Shown: positions 8,476-17,633, counted from the first letter of the stretch. The stretch: 64,000 nt of DNA from Nocardia lijiangensis NBRC 108240 (GCF_001613045.1 NZ_BDBP01000029.1:1-64000); one strand, 5' to 3'. The notes: a model not told the origin generated them from the sequence alone. Translations and numbers: made by a program.

Positions 8476-8796
8476 CGATCCACCATAAGGGCGCGTGCCG
8501 GGCACCGAGACCCCCGACATCGACCTGAATTCATAGCTTGACGCGCCCGCTCACAGCTCGATGTGGCCCTCACCCTCGGCCATCACCGCCTCGACCTCGC
8601 CGAGGGCCTCGTGCAGTTCATCGATGGCGCTGGCCAGCACTCGGGCTGGATCAGCGGATTTGCCGACCAGGCTGCAGAATTCGGCGCGCTGCGGTGCCTT
8701 CTGCGCAGCAGCGAGCTCGGTATCCCGAGTGGATCGCGCGTCCGCTCGTGCCGACGCTATGCCCGAAACCGCAACTCGATGACATCGAAGCCCATA
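8476..8796. other. intergenic stretch without a convincing gene
   Basis: About 320 bp with no frame I can support. A minus-strand frame ending at 8551 has coding-like composition (ELHEALGEVEAVMAEGEG) but no start. It joins a short ATG frame from 8813 only across a frameshift. That ATG also lies in the operator at 8798-8812, so I do not call a gene. Confidence 0.5.
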
Positions 8797-8825
8797 TTGA
8801 CAGACTCTGTCATCTCGAGTGAGAC
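8797..8825 (+). promoter_or_regulatory. putative promoter with TetR-type palindrome
   Basis: TGACAGA-C-TCTGTCA at 8798-8812 is a perfect 15-bp palindrome. Its left arm overlaps TTGACA (8797-8802), a consensus -35 box, so a bound repressor would block the promoter. A recognisable -10 is weak (TGAGAC, 17 bp downstream). It lies 60-70 bp upstream of the TetR gene starting at 8871 and is probably its autoregulatory operator, also controlling kstD. Confidence 0.6.
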
Positions 8826-8870
8826 TTTCGTTGATGGTTCGTCGTTCGGTTATCTGAAGGGTGGTGGGCG

Positions 8871-9467
8871 GTGTCTTTGCGTGATCGGCAGCGTCGTCGG
8901 GTTCGCGACGATATTCAGCGGGCGGCCTACAGGTTGTTCGCGCGGTCGGGGTTCGAGGCGGTCACCACCGAGCAGATCGCGGCGGAGGCGGGGGTTTCGC
9001 CGAGCACGTATTTTCGGCATGTGCGCAGCAAGGAGGATCTGCTGCTGGAGCCAGTGCGCGAGGGTGGTGCCGGTATCGCCGGTTTGTTGGAGGCGCGCCC
9101 CGGAAGCGAACCGGCCGATGTGGCGTTGGCGGGGGCGATCCTGGCTCGCTCGACGTCGTTGGCGGTCGAGGAGCTCGAGCAGTGGCGGGCGGCGTTCACG
9201 ACCGCGCCGCATCTGCTGGACCGTGTCGCGTTGATCCCGCCCGATCATCGGGCCCGGTTGGTCGAGCTCGTCGCCCACCGGATGGCACGCGATCCCGAGA
9301 CCGATCCCACGCCGGGGCTGTTGGTGCATCTGATGCTCGCGGCCGCGGAGTTCGGCCTTCTGCAATGGCTGCGCGGCGGCCACGACCCGGCGGTGTCGCT
9401 CCCGGTATGCGTGGAAGCCGCCCTCGCTGCGGTTCAGGACCCCCGATGGCGAACTGACACAGCCTGA
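8871..9467 (+). CDS. TetR-family transcriptional regulator upstream of kstD
   Basis: A 198-residue TetR regulator with an N-terminal helix-turn-helix (IQRAAYRLFARSGFEAVT, then EQIAAEAGVSPSTYFRH). The GTG start at 8871 has GAAGGGTGG upstream. The gene is in the same direction as the kstD-like gene 47 bp downstream, so both probably share a promoter and this protein may control steroid or lipid catabolism. It is not close enough by eye to KstR to give it that name. Confidence 0.85.
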   Translation: MSLRDRQRRRVRDDIQRAAYRLFARSGFEAVTTEQIAAEAGVSPSTYFRHVRSKEDLLLEPVREGGAGIAGLLEARPGSEPADVALAGAILARSTSLAVEELEQWRAAFTTAPHLLDRVALIPPDHRARLVELVAHRMARDPETDPTPGLLVHLMLAAAEFGLLQWLRGGHDPAVSLPVCVEAALAAVQDPRWRTDTA

Positions 9468-9514
9468 TCCACCCGGCTCTCAACGACTTTGACGGATAGG
9501 AAACTCCACCAGTC

Positions 9515-11257
9515 ATGCGACAGGACCACAGCGACATCGACACCGTGGACGTGCTGGTGGTCGGCTCCGGCGCCGCCGGAATGACCGCCGCGATCACCGC
9601 TGCCCACAACGGACTCTCCGTACTCGTCATCGAAAAGGCCATCCACTGGGGCGGTTCCACCGCCCGCTCCGGAGGTGGGGTATGGATTCCGGGCAACACC
9701 GTGCTGCGCGGGGAAGCACCCGACGATGACCTCGAGGCCGCGCGCACCTATCTGACCGCGATCATCGGTTCGGTGGTCGACAAGGACAAGATCGACACCT
9801 ATATCGACCACGGTCCAACAGCTTTCGACTTCCTCACCGCCCACAGCCCGCTTCGGATGCGTTGGGTGCCCGGCTACAGCGACTACTACCCCGAAGCCGC
9901 AGGCGGGCGCGCCCATGGCCGATCCGTCGAACCCGCCCCCTTCGACGCCCGAGTGCTGGGTGGAGAGTTGGCCACCCTCGAACCCGACTATTCCAAGGCG
10001 CCCCGCAACTTCGTTCTCACCCAGGCCGATTTCCGTCAGATCCACCTCGGCCTACGCAACCCCCGCGCACCCTGGCGCGCGATCCGTATCGCCGCACGCT
10101 GGCTCACCGCCCGCATCCGGGGCCAGCATCTGCTCGCTCGCGGCCAGGCGCTGAGCGCCATGTTGCGCAAAGGGATGCTCGACGCCGGAATCCCGCTGCT
10201 GCTCGACACCCCGCTGCTCGAACTGACCATCACCGACGATCGAGTCACCGGCGCGCGGGTGCGTCGCGGCGGAACCGAACAACAGATCACCGCACGCTCC
10301 GGGGTGATCCTGGCGTGCGGCGGATTCGAACGCAACCACGCCCTACGCCAGCAGCACCAGCGCGCACCCATCAGCGCGGACTGGACCGTCGGGGCCGCCG
10401 CCAACACCGGCGACGGCATCGCCGCCGGTGCGGCCGTGGGCGCGGCCACCGGTTTCATGAATGACGCCTGGTGGGGGCCGTCGATCCCGCTGCCCCGCCA
10501 ACCGTGGTTCTGTCTGGCCGAACGCAACCTGCCCGGCAGCCTCATCGTCAACGACCGCGGCGTGCGGTTCATGAACGAATCACTGCCTTACGTCGATGCC
10601 GTGCACCGCATGTACGGCGGCGACCACGGACAAGGCGAAGGCCCCGCCGAAAACCTGCCCGCCTGGCTGATCTTCGACCAGCGCTACCGCAACCGCTACC
10701 TGTTCGCAGGCCTGCCCCCACGACAACCCCTGCCCCAACGCTGGTTCGACACCGGCGCCCTTACCCGCGCCGCCACCATCGGCGAACTCGCCGACAAGAT
10801 CGGCGTCCCCGCCGACCGACTCACCGCCACGGTGGCCCGATTCAACACCTTCGCCCGCACCGGCATCGACGAGGACTTCGGTCGCGGCGAAAGCGCCTAC
10901 GACCGCTACTACGGCGACCCCCGCCAACACCCCAACCCCAACCTCGGCGCCGTGGCCACCGGCCCCTACTACGCCGCCCGCTTGGTCCCCGGCGACCTCG
11001 GCACCAAAGGCGGCCTGCTCACCGACACCCACAGCCGCGTCCTGCGCGCCGACCACACCGTCATCGAGGGCCTCTACGCCGCGGGCAACACCGCCACACC
11101 CGTCATGGGCCACACCTATGCCGGACCCGGCGCCACCATCGGACCCGCCATCGTCTTCGCCTACCTCGCCGCCCACCACATCGCCACCACCGCGCACTCG
11201 GCACCGACCACCGCTGCGGATCAGAACAACGTGTCACGCACCCGCAACGGCCGGTAA
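9515..11257 (+). CDS. kstD: 3-ketosteroid delta1-dehydrogenase (KstD type)
   Basis: A 580-residue FAD flavoprotein that would introduce the C1-C2 double bond in 3-ketosteroids, an early step of ring A opening. The N-terminus has the FAD motif VLVVGSGAAGMTAAITAA and the GGSTARSGGGVWIP segment. The region GYSDYYPEAAGG contains the catalytic Tyr equivalent of the family. The C-terminal block GHTYAGPGATIGPAIVFAYL carries the Tyr and Gly that polarise the C3 ketone. Length and order fit known KstD proteins of Rhodococcus and Mycobacterium. A purine-rich ATAGGAAA lies upstream of the ATG. Sterol specificity (cholesterol versus others) cannot be read from sequence. Confidence 0.9.
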   Translation: MRQDHSDIDTVDVLVVGSGAAGMTAAITAAHNGLSVLVIEKAIHWGGSTARSGGGVWIPGNTVLRGEAPDDDLEAARTYLTAIIGSVVDKDKIDTYIDHGPTAFDFLTAHSPLRMRWVPGYSDYYPEAAGGRAHGRSVEPAPFDARVLGGELATLEPDYSKAPRNFVLTQADFRQIHLGLRNPRAPWRAIRIAARWLTARIRGQHLLARGQALSAMLRKGMLDAGIPLLLDTPLLELTITDDRVTGARVRRGGTEQQITARSGVILACGGFERNHALRQQHQRAPISADWTVGAAANTGDGIAAGAAVGAATGFMNDAWWGPSIPLPRQPWFCLAERNLPGSLIVNDRGVRFMNESLPYVDAVHRMYGGDHGQGEGPAENLPAWLIFDQRYRNRYLFAGLPPRQPLPQRWFDTGALTRAATIGELADKIGVPADRLTATVARFNTFARTGIDEDFGRGESAYDRYYGDPRQHPNPNLGAVATGPYYAARLVPGDLGTKGGLLTDTHSRVLRADHTVIEGLYAAGNTATPVMGHTYAGPGATIGPAIVFAYLAAHHIATTAHSAPTTAADQNNVSRTRNGR

Positions 11258-11328
11258 CCGGTCGAGCCCGAGCGCGAAGCAGCAACTACACGAACATCGT
11301 TGTTTTCTGCGCCGTCTCTACGGCCCCG

Positions 11329-11535
11329 TCAGGCTGCTGGGCGGTCGGCTGGTTGATGGTGGCGGTGACGATTCTCGATCAGGTCGAGCAGGCCGTCGAC
11401 CGCGGCCAGTGAGGACCATGGGTTGCGGCAGACCAGGTCCGGGTGGTCGTCCGACAGTGCGATGAAGACGGAGTCCGCCGACGACCAGTACACATGGATG
11501 GACGATAGGCAGATCTCTCGAGCGAAGGAACTCAT
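11329..11535 (-). CDS. small hypothetical protein
   Basis: A 68-residue frame with protein-like composition: MSSFAREICLSSIHVYW, then SVFIALSDDHPDLVCRNPWSSLAAVDGLLDLI, given here in two parts only. The pattern suggests a small soluble alpha/beta protein. I do not recognise the family. A longer overlapping frame on the same strand (11318-11614) has far less protein-like composition and was not preferred. Confidence 0.45.
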   Translation of the reverse strand: MSSFAREICLSSIHVYWSSADSVFIALSDDHPDLVCRNPWSSLAAVDGLLDLIENRHRHHQPADRPAA

Positions 11536-11697
11536 GATTGTCGTATGCCCCCTGAACGAGTAGCGGCCCTGAGCTGACAGTCAACACGGCAACCGTCATG
11601 GTGGGCATCGCCATTAGCGATTCCTCGACAGCCGCGCACCGAATATTTCCGTTGTCTTGGCGCTACAGCGGTATCTGCTCGGCGACGCGGACCGGGG

Positions 11698-12166
11698 TCA
11701 CGACTGCTCGGCTTTCGGCACGGTGACGACCATGGTCAGTCCGCCGCCGGGCGTGCTGTCGGGGGTGATGCGGGCTCCCATCGCCTCGGCGAGTCCGCGG
11801 GCCAGCGCAAGGCCGAGGCCGACCCCGTCGCCGTTGCGCCGGCATCGTGTCGGTGTCATCGGCGACGGTGAGCACGGGCGAACGGTCGGAGGGGCCGAAC
11901 AGCACGGTGAGCCAGAGCCATGCCGCGATCAGCCACCCGAACAGCGAGGGCTGGGCCACGGCCGTCGCGGTGGTGAGTACGGCGCCGACCTCGGTCACGA
12001 ACATCACCGGGTTGCGCCACAGTGTGCGCGGGTCGAGTTTGCGGAGCGCCTCGGGCAGCGTCGTGATCAGCTGCCGTGGTTCGAGCACGCCGGCCGCGAC
12101 GCGATGACTCGTGCGGGTCGGCTCCGGATTCGGGCGCTGAGCGATAGGGAGTGTGTCGAGTGCCAT
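11698..12166 (-). pseudogene. collapsed kdpB-kdpD remnant
   Basis: The minus strand begins with a normal KdpB N-terminus (ATG at 12166; ALRKLDPRTLWRNPVMFVTE, then a hydrophobic segment ending WLWLTVLF, about 90 residues). It then switches abruptly to sequence of another kind. After a frame change it ends with a histidine-kinase C-terminus containing the G box (NGDGVGLGLALARGLAEAMG) and a stop at 11700-11698. So most of KdpB, all of KdpC and most of the KdpD kinase are gone. KdpA is also missing upstream. This is the scar of a large internal deletion of a potassium-transport operon, and no functional product is expected. Confidence 0.7.
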
Positions 12167-12264
12167 CAGCGCTTCTCCTGCCGGATTGTGATCACGACGT
12201 AGACGGCCAAGGCAAGCCCGAGGAGCAGGGCGATAGCTATTTCGATTGTCACGGGCGGCGTCAC
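12166..12264 (-). CDS. kdpF: KdpF-like single-helix peptide
   Basis: A 32-residue peptide consisting of one hydrophobic helix (IEIAIALLLGLALAVYVVI) and a basic end. The GTG at 12264 has GAGGA upstream; its TGA overlaps the ATG of the kdpB remnant. Position and size match KdpF, the small stabilising subunit of the Kdp potassium ATPase, although the usual PE(R/K)F ending is not seen and kdpA does not follow. It is probably a leftover of the degraded operon. An unrelated small membrane peptide cannot be excluded. Confidence 0.5.
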   Translation of the reverse strand: MTPPVTIEIAIALLLGLALAVYVVITIRQEKR

Positions 12265-12478
12265 CAAATCCTCGATGTCCGGGCGATATTGGGACCGAAT
12301 TGAACGCCGATCCGGCGACCTGTGACAGCACTGTTGACGCTCTACCGCCGCCGTCACCACGAATCCTTTCGGAATCCACACGCGGCGAGTTCGTTGCACG
12401 GAAATCGGCTGGTTCCTACGGGGGATCAGCTACCGGCCGCGGCCGCGGATGCCGGATCCGAACGGATGGCCGCCGGGT

Positions 12479-13552
12479 TCAGAGCCATTCGATGCGGCGG
12501 AAGACGACCCACAGCGTGCCGCAGAGCGTGGCCATGAGCGCGAGCACGGCCGGGTAGCCCCAGACCTGCCGCAGTTCGGCCATGTGTTCGAAGTTCATGC
12601 CGTAGATCCCGGCGATCATGGTCGGGACGGCGAGGATCGCGACCCAGGCGGAGATCTTGCGCAGATCGGTGTTCTGCTGCACGGCCGTTTTCGCCAGGGC
12701 AGCGCCGATGAGGGCGCTGAGGGAGTCGTCGAAGTCGTTGATGCGTTCGGCGACGGTGGTGTGATGGTCGGCGACGTCGCGCAGATAGCGGCGAACTTCC
12801 TTGGGCAGCGGCGTTTCCGGCTCGCTGAGCTGATGGAGCGGAGCGGCGAGGGGCTTGACCGCGCGCCGGAGTTCGACGATTTCCCGTTTGAGCTGATAGA
12901 TGGGTTCGATGGCGATCCGGCGGCGCGGGGTGAAGATCTCCTCTTCCATGACGTCGACGTCGAGCTCGACCGCCTGGGTGACCTCGATGTAGGAGTCGAC
13001 GACGAAATCGGCGATCGCGTGCAACACGGCGCCGGGGCCCAGCTGGAGTCGCTGCGGGTGAGCCTCGAGATCGCGGCGGACACCGGCGAGGCCGGAGTGC
13101 TCACCATGGCGGACCGCGACGACGAAGTCGGGTGCGGTGAAAATGAGGATTTCGCCGGTCTGCACGATTTCGCTGACGCTGTGCAGTTCGTGCTCGACGT
13201 AGGCGACGGTGCGCATCACCGTCACGAGAATGTCGTCGTAGCGTTCCAGTTTCGGCCGTTGATGTGCTTTCACCGCGTCTTCGACCGCCAGTGAATGCAG
13301 CCCGAAGGTCTGCGCGATGTCGCCCATCTGCGTCTCATCCGGTTCGTGCAGCCCTACCCAGACGAACCCGGCACCGCGTTCGCGGACCTCGGCCAGCGCC
13401 GCGGAGTGGGTGAATGTGCCGGGGAGCCGCTGCCCGTCGATGTAGACCGCGCAATCGACGATCGCCCGGGCGGTGGGCACCGGGACCTTCGGCGCCACCG
13501 GAACCTGCCGCTCGGAACGGCGGAACGGCGGGAGCTGCGGAATGTGTGACAC
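12479..13552 (-). CDS. corA: CorA-family Mg2+/Co2+ channel
   Basis: A 357-residue divalent cation channel of the inner membrane. It has the large N-terminal cytoplasmic domain with long helices, and near the C-terminus two transmembrane helices. The selectivity motif YGMNF (GMN) lies at about residue 315, between helix 1 (SAWVAILAVPTMIAGIYGMNF) and the short periplasmic loop that leads to helix 2 (VLALMATLCGTLWVVF). Length and motif order are normal for the family. The ATG at 13552 is the natural start. It is a single gene with free space on both sides. No riboswitch was recognised upstream. Confidence 0.92.
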   Translation of the reverse strand: MSHIPQLPPFRRSERQVPVAPKVPVPTARAIVDCAVYIDGQRLPGTFTHSAALAEVRERGAGFVWVGLHEPDETQMGDIAQTFGLHSLAVEDAVKAHQRPKLERYDDILVTVMRTVAYVEHELHSVSEIVQTGEILIFTAPDFVVAVRHGEHSGLAGVRRDLEAHPQRLQLGPGAVLHAIADFVVDSYIEVTQAVELDVDVMEEEIFTPRRRIAIEPIYQLKREIVELRRAVKPLAAPLHQLSEPETPLPKEVRRYLRDVADHHTTVAERINDFDDSLSALIGAALAKTAVQQNTDLRKISAWVAILAVPTMIAGIYGMNFEHMAELRQVWGYPAVLALMATLCGTLWVVFRRIEWL

Positions 13553-13673
13553 CCTACGATGCTAGTCGGTTGCTTGTATTGCCGTGAGATCTCGTTTTAC
13601 GGCGTCTACCAGCTATTCAGCTCTCAACCATGATGATTGCCGACGCCACTACGGCCCGGTGGCCACCCTCGAC

Positions 13674-13997
13674 TCACTCCGCGCCGAGGGCATCCCCGAA
13701 CAGCGCGTCCCATGTGTCCTGGTGCGACAACACGGCGACGGTGCGCAGCCCGTGCCCGGTCAGCGCAAAGGTCTCGGTCATCGGATACCGCTGATCCAGG
13801 CTTCCCGCACCGTCGCTGGCGACCAGCCCGTGCGCCGCCAGCATCCGCAATCTGCGCACCACGGACCGGTACCCGCCACCGATGTCGTTGAGCTCGGCCA
13901 CCGTTCGAGGCCGACGCGAGAGAGCATCGAGCAACTCCACCACGTGCGGGTGGCTGAGCACCTCGCGCAACCTGTCCAACTCGGAAACACTGATCAT
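13674..13997 (-). CDS. winged-helix transcriptional regulator
   Basis: A 107-residue regulator beginning MISVSELDRLREVLSHPH. It has a helix-turn-helix core (VVELLDALSRRPRTVAELND, then YRSVVRRLRMLAAHGLV) and a wing. It resembles small MarR/ArsR/HxlR-like regulators of actinobacteria. GAGGTAG precedes the ATG at 13997. The frame is open for another 47 codons upstream, but that part has no fold support. The target is unknown. Confidence 0.7.
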   Translation of the reverse strand: MISVSELDRLREVLSHPHVVELLDALSRRPRTVAELNDIGGGYRSVVRRLRMLAAHGLVASDGAGSLDQRYPMTETFALTGHGLRTVAVLSHQDTWDALFGDALGAE

Positions 13998-14296
13998 CGG
14001 CACGACTACCTCGGGGGTGCATACGTTTTCGGCTCCGTGAGGGTACGGAGGGCCGCGACGAACGGGGCGTTTCCTTGACGAAATCTTGCGAGGCGCTCCC
14101 GCACTTTTGACACATTCTCTGCGGGGTTCGGCAGACATGAGCGAAGCCTCGTGGCGCGTTGTGCACCACGAGGCTTCAGGTATCCCGACCTCGATCTTCG
14201 TCCGGGGTGGAAGATCTCAGCGCTCGCCGGGCTTGTGGCCGTGGTTGGCCGATCGTTTGGACATGGGAGTCGGCTGCCTCTCGGTTTCTTGTGCGG

Positions 14297-14590
14297 TCAA
14301 GCGGTGGGGTACTGCTGGTTGGTCCAGGCGGCCAGCCGGGCTCGGGCACGTGAATTGCGCACCAGCGCAGCCGGTCGCGCCGGTCGAATGCCCGCGTAGT
14401 AGCCGCCGTTGACGACCGGGGCGCCGGAGGCGCTGTACATCGCCAGCAGATCGGCGGCGTCGTCCATCGGCGCTTCCACATGGCTGCGGAGCTGAGGCAT
14501 ATCGATTTCGAAGTCGGCCGGGTGAACGCTCACCGCCGTCAGTCCCTCGGGACCGGTCTCGGCGAGTGTCCGCGTGAACATGGTCAGCGC
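14297..14590 (-). pseudogene. C-terminal remnant of a short-chain dehydrogenase
   Basis: About 95 codons that match the end of an SDR enzyme: MFTRTLAETGPEGLTAVSVHP (the region after the YxxxK helix), then AADLLAMYSASGAPVVNGGY and a final RPARPAALV segment with WTNQQ. The Rossmann fold, TGxxxGxG motif and catalytic SYK residues are absent; upstream sequence belongs to the HD-GYP gene. It is a 5'-truncated relic, unlikely to be active. Confidence 0.6.
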
Positions 14591-14634
14591 GGGTCGAGGT
14601 GAGCCGCGTGGCGGCAGCCGCCGCCGCGGCCTGT

Positions 14635-16206
14635 TCAATCGGGTAGCAGGCCGTGCTCCATGGCGAAGACGGCGGCGCCGGCGCGGGTGCGGCGGCCGGT
14701 CTTGTCGTAGATGTGTGCGAGGTGATGCCCCACCGTGCGCTCGGACAGCACCAGTTCCTCCGCGATCAGACGGTTCGACAGCCCGCGGGCGGCGAGCCGC
14801 AACACTTCGACCTCGCGTTCGGTGAGGCCGCAGGGGAATTCCGTGCGCGGCTTGCGCAGACCCGCCGCCTCCACGACCGCGGCGCAGGCGGTCATGTCCA
14901 ACCTTCCCGCGGTCGCCTCCGCGAGGAGCATCCGTGCGGCGTCATCGGGAGAAAAGGCGATGCGGTGCGGTCGCGGCTCGGTCAGCGCAGCGAAAACATC
15001 TGCGGCCGCGAGGATTCGGGCCGATCTCGACAGGTCGTGGCCACCGACGCCGCGGTGATAGCCGCTGCCGTCGAGACGTTCGTGGTGGCCCGCCGCGATC
15101 TCGCGCAGATCGGCAAGGCCCGGGCACCGTTGCAGCACCCGGTCGGTCCAGTACGTGTGCAGCCGAACGCGTTCCCAGTCACCGAGTCCGAGCGGTCCTG
15201 GGCGATCCCAGATGGCCGAGGACACCGCGGTTCGGCCGATGTCGTGCAACAGTGCCGCGGCGCGGAGGGTATCGAGATCGGCGGCGCCCATTCCGGACAA
15301 CCCGGCGGCGCCGCAGGCGAGATCGGCCACGTGCGCCGAATGCCCGAGCAGCCAGCGCCCTTTCAGGTCGACGACGACGGCGAGTGCGAGGCACAGTTCC
15401 ATCCGTTCGGCGGGCCGGATGTACAGCGGAACCCCGGGCTCGGCGTGCATCACCGCGGCGAGTACGTCCGGCACGTCGAGGCAGTCCCACACCTCGCCCG
15501 CGGCGAACGAGTTGACCACCTCCGGGTCGAGATGCCCGCCCGCGCGGCGCCGTAGCTCGTCCTCCGCGCCGCGACGTCCCCGGCCCACCGCCGCGAGTAC
15601 CGCCTGCTCGGCGACGTGAACGATGCGTCCTGGCAGTGAGATCTCTTCTCCCCGAAGGCGTTCGGGTGCACCGAGGCCGTCCCAGCGTTCCTTGACCTCG
15701 GTGAGCGCGACCACCGCCGCGTCCGGCAGGCCGAGCCGCGGTCCGAGCGCACGGCTGACTTCGCACACCGATCGGACCGCCGTGGATCGCTGCGTGGGCG
15801 TCGCCTTGACGAACCGCTCCCGCACCAGCGGCTGATCCCCGGGCGCCCAGGAGCCGAACTGCTCCAGCTGCGCGGCGAAGACCGGTGCGTCGCCGCGGTC
15901 CAGCACGTGGTACGCCTGCTGGAAAGCTATGTCGTCGGCGAACGCCGCGGCGTTCTCCGATGCTCGGCTGGTGCACCCGACCGCGCCGAGCAAGGCGGCA
16001 TGGAAGACGACGCGCCGGTCGGCTTGGTCCAGACCGATCCGCTGTGCCAGTGCGGTCGCGAGCAGGCAGGTAGCCAGCCCCTTCTCGAAGGGCGCTCCCG
16101 TCGCCAGGTCAGTGGTCAGCGACAGCGCCGCCAACACTTCGGTTACCCGGATGGCCGCGGGTAGATCACCGCTGCCGGTGCCGAGACGGGGGGAGGAGTC
16201 GGACAC
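14635..16206 (-). CDS. HD-GYP-like domain protein with C-terminal LuxR-type HTH
   Basis: A 523-residue protein with two HD-domain-like halves and a DNA-binding tail. The first half (about 20-230) is degenerate, keeping only DGLGAPERLRGEEISLPGRI. The second (about 290-425) has HSAHVADLACG, the metal pair LLHDIGR, HTYWTDRVL, AAGHHERLDGSGYHRG and ILAAADVFAAL. The GYP triplet reads GYH. The C-terminal about 60 residues are a LuxR helix-turn-helix (LTEREVEVLRLAARGLSNRL, then LVLSERTVGHHLAHIYDKTG). HD-GYP domains usually hydrolyse cyclic di-GMP; tandem HD fused to LuxR HTH suggests a nucleotide-sensing transcription factor. The ATG at 16206 begins the coding region. Confidence 0.85.
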   Translation of the reverse strand: MSDSSPRLGTGSGDLPAAIRVTEVLAALSLTTDLATGAPFEKGLATCLLATALAQRIGLDQADRRVVFHAALLGAVGCTSRASENAAAFADDIAFQQAYHVLDRGDAPVFAAQLEQFGSWAPGDQPLVRERFVKATPTQRSTAVRSVCEVSRALGPRLGLPDAAVVALTEVKERWDGLGAPERLRGEEISLPGRIVHVAEQAVLAAVGRGRRGAEDELRRRAGGHLDPEVVNSFAAGEVWDCLDVPDVLAAVMHAEPGVPLYIRPAERMELCLALAVVVDLKGRWLLGHSAHVADLACGAAGLSGMGAADLDTLRAAALLHDIGRTAVSSAIWDRPGPLGLGDWERVRLHTYWTDRVLQRCPGLADLREIAAGHHERLDGSGYHRGVGGHDLSRSARILAAADVFAALTEPRPHRIAFSPDDAARMLLAEATAGRLDMTACAAVVEAAGLRKPRTEFPCGLTEREVEVLRLAARGLSNRLIAEELVLSERTVGHHLAHIYDKTGRRTRAGAAVFAMEHGLLPD

Positions 16207-16304
16207 CCTCCTACCGTATCGCGGGTCGGCTCAGCCCCGAATCGCATCGCGTGACGCCCGAGTGGATCCGGCGGACCGGTCGACGCGGGCGTGTCCCCCT
16301 CGGG

Positions 16305-17633
16305 TCATCGGGCGCCGAGCGCCTCGAGGGCCTGTCGGGCTCGGGGAGCGTGCAACGGCGAGAAGTACGGGTTGATCCGCAGCGCCTCGGACAGTGCGCC
16401 GGCGGCCTGATCGGCCTCGCCCAGCGCCGCGAGGATCATGCCGCGATGGTAGGCGAGGGTGGCGCTGCGCCAGCCCAGGGCTGCCGCCCGGTCGGCGTAG
16501 ACGATCGCTTCGGCATCGCGCCCCGCCTTGTGCAGCGACCAGGCGAGCACGTCGGAGGTGATGACGCTCTGCCTGCGGCCGAACTCCAGCTGCGCCAGCC
16601 GCACCGCCTCGACCGGGTCGCCGTGTTCCGCGGCGAGCTGAGCGGCGTCCACGTACTCGGTGGCTCCCTGTTCTTCGAGCCGGCGGAACTGGTCGGAGAC
16701 CTCCCGATACTTGGCGGCTGCCTCGTCGGGCCTGCCCGCGGCCTCGAAGAGCTCGCCCAACTCGATCAGGTACTCGGGCAGGGGCGCGCTGACGGTCAGC
16801 GCCGTGTACTCGGCGATGGCCCGGTCGAGATCGCCGCGGGCGGCGTATGTCTTGGCCATGCCCTGTTGCAGCGCCGCGTCCGCCGGGTTCGCCAGAAGGC
16901 CGGAGCGATAATGACTTTCGGCCTCGTCGAGATTGCCGGTGTGGAACGCGAGCTCGCCGAGGTGGTAGCGGCAGAAGGCGATCTGGTCGGCGGTGTTCGC
17001 CGCGTTCAGCGCCATCTGCAGCGCCTGCCGGGCCTCGTCCGTGCGACCGCGCAATTCGAGGTCGTAGGCGGCGCGGGTGAACGACGGAACGCCGGGACGC
17101 AGGTCGAGCATCCGCTGCACGGCCGCGCTCGCGGCGTCGGCCTCACCGAGTTGGGTCAGCGCATCGATCAGCACGCCGTAGACGTCTGCGCTGTCCGGTC
17201 GCAGCGCGAGGGCTTGTTCGGCGTAGCGGCGCGCGGGGATGAAGTCGTGCCGGGCGTTGGCGAGCGCACCGAGCCCGGTCAGCGCTTCGGCATTGCCTTC
17301 GGGCTTCAGCTCCAGCGATCGATCCAGCGCCCGCTGCGCCTCGCCGTAGTTCTCGGGATCGCCGGTCACCCGGGCCAGCTCGACATAGGCGGCGCCGAGA
17401 CCGGCCCAGCCGATCGCGTTGCCGGGCACGCGATCGAGTTGTTGCCGGGCCTGGGTGATCTGTGCGACCAACGGGCCGCTGGGATCGCTGGGGTCGGTGG
17501 TGGCGGGCTGCGCTGCCGGGGAGTCGTCGGGCAGCGCCGCGGTCACTCCCAGTGCGGCGGCGATCGTGGCGGCCAGAACGAACAGGATGAGTCGAGGCTT
17601 ACGGAGGGTGCGGGAAAGAAGTTCGGACATCAC
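16305..17633 (-). CDS. exported tetratricopeptide-repeat protein
   Basis: A 442-residue protein with an N-terminal hydrophobic helix (LILFVLAATIAAALGVTAAL) that would anchor it or serve as a signal peptide. From about residue 70 on it is a chain of about nine TPR-like helical pairs, for example AIGWAGLGAAYVELARV and AEALTGLGALANARHDF. TPR arrays bind protein partners; no enzyme domain is seen. It follows the DUF4331 gene by 83 bp on the same strand, so the two are probably co-expressed and may act together outside the membrane. Confidence 0.82.
   Translation of the reverse strand: MMSELLSRTLRKPRLILFVLAATIAAALGVTAALPDDSPAAQPATTDPSDPSGPLVAQITQARQQLDRVPGNAIGWAGLGAAYVELARVTGDPENYGEAQRALDRSLELKPEGNAEALTGLGALANARHDFIPARRYAEQALALRPDSADVYGVLIDALTQLGEADAASAAVQRMLDLRPGVPSFTRAAYDLELRGRTDEARQALQMALNAANTADQIAFCRYHLGELAFHTGNLDEAESHYRSGLLANPADAALQQGMAKTYAARGDLDRAIAEYTALTVSAPLPEYLIELGELFEAAGRPDEAAAKYREVSDQFRRLEEQGATEYVDAAQLAAEHGDPVEAVRLAQLEFGRRQSVITSDVLAWSLHKAGRDAEAIVYADRAAALGWRSATLAYHRGMILAALGEADQAAGALSEALRINPYFSPLHAPRARQALEALGAR

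Noticed and set aside
8551..8813. Possible small minus-strand gene broken by a frameshift
   Set aside because: Coding-like C-terminal part has no start in frame; the ATG that could join it lies inside a perfect operator palindrome, so the match is probably chance.
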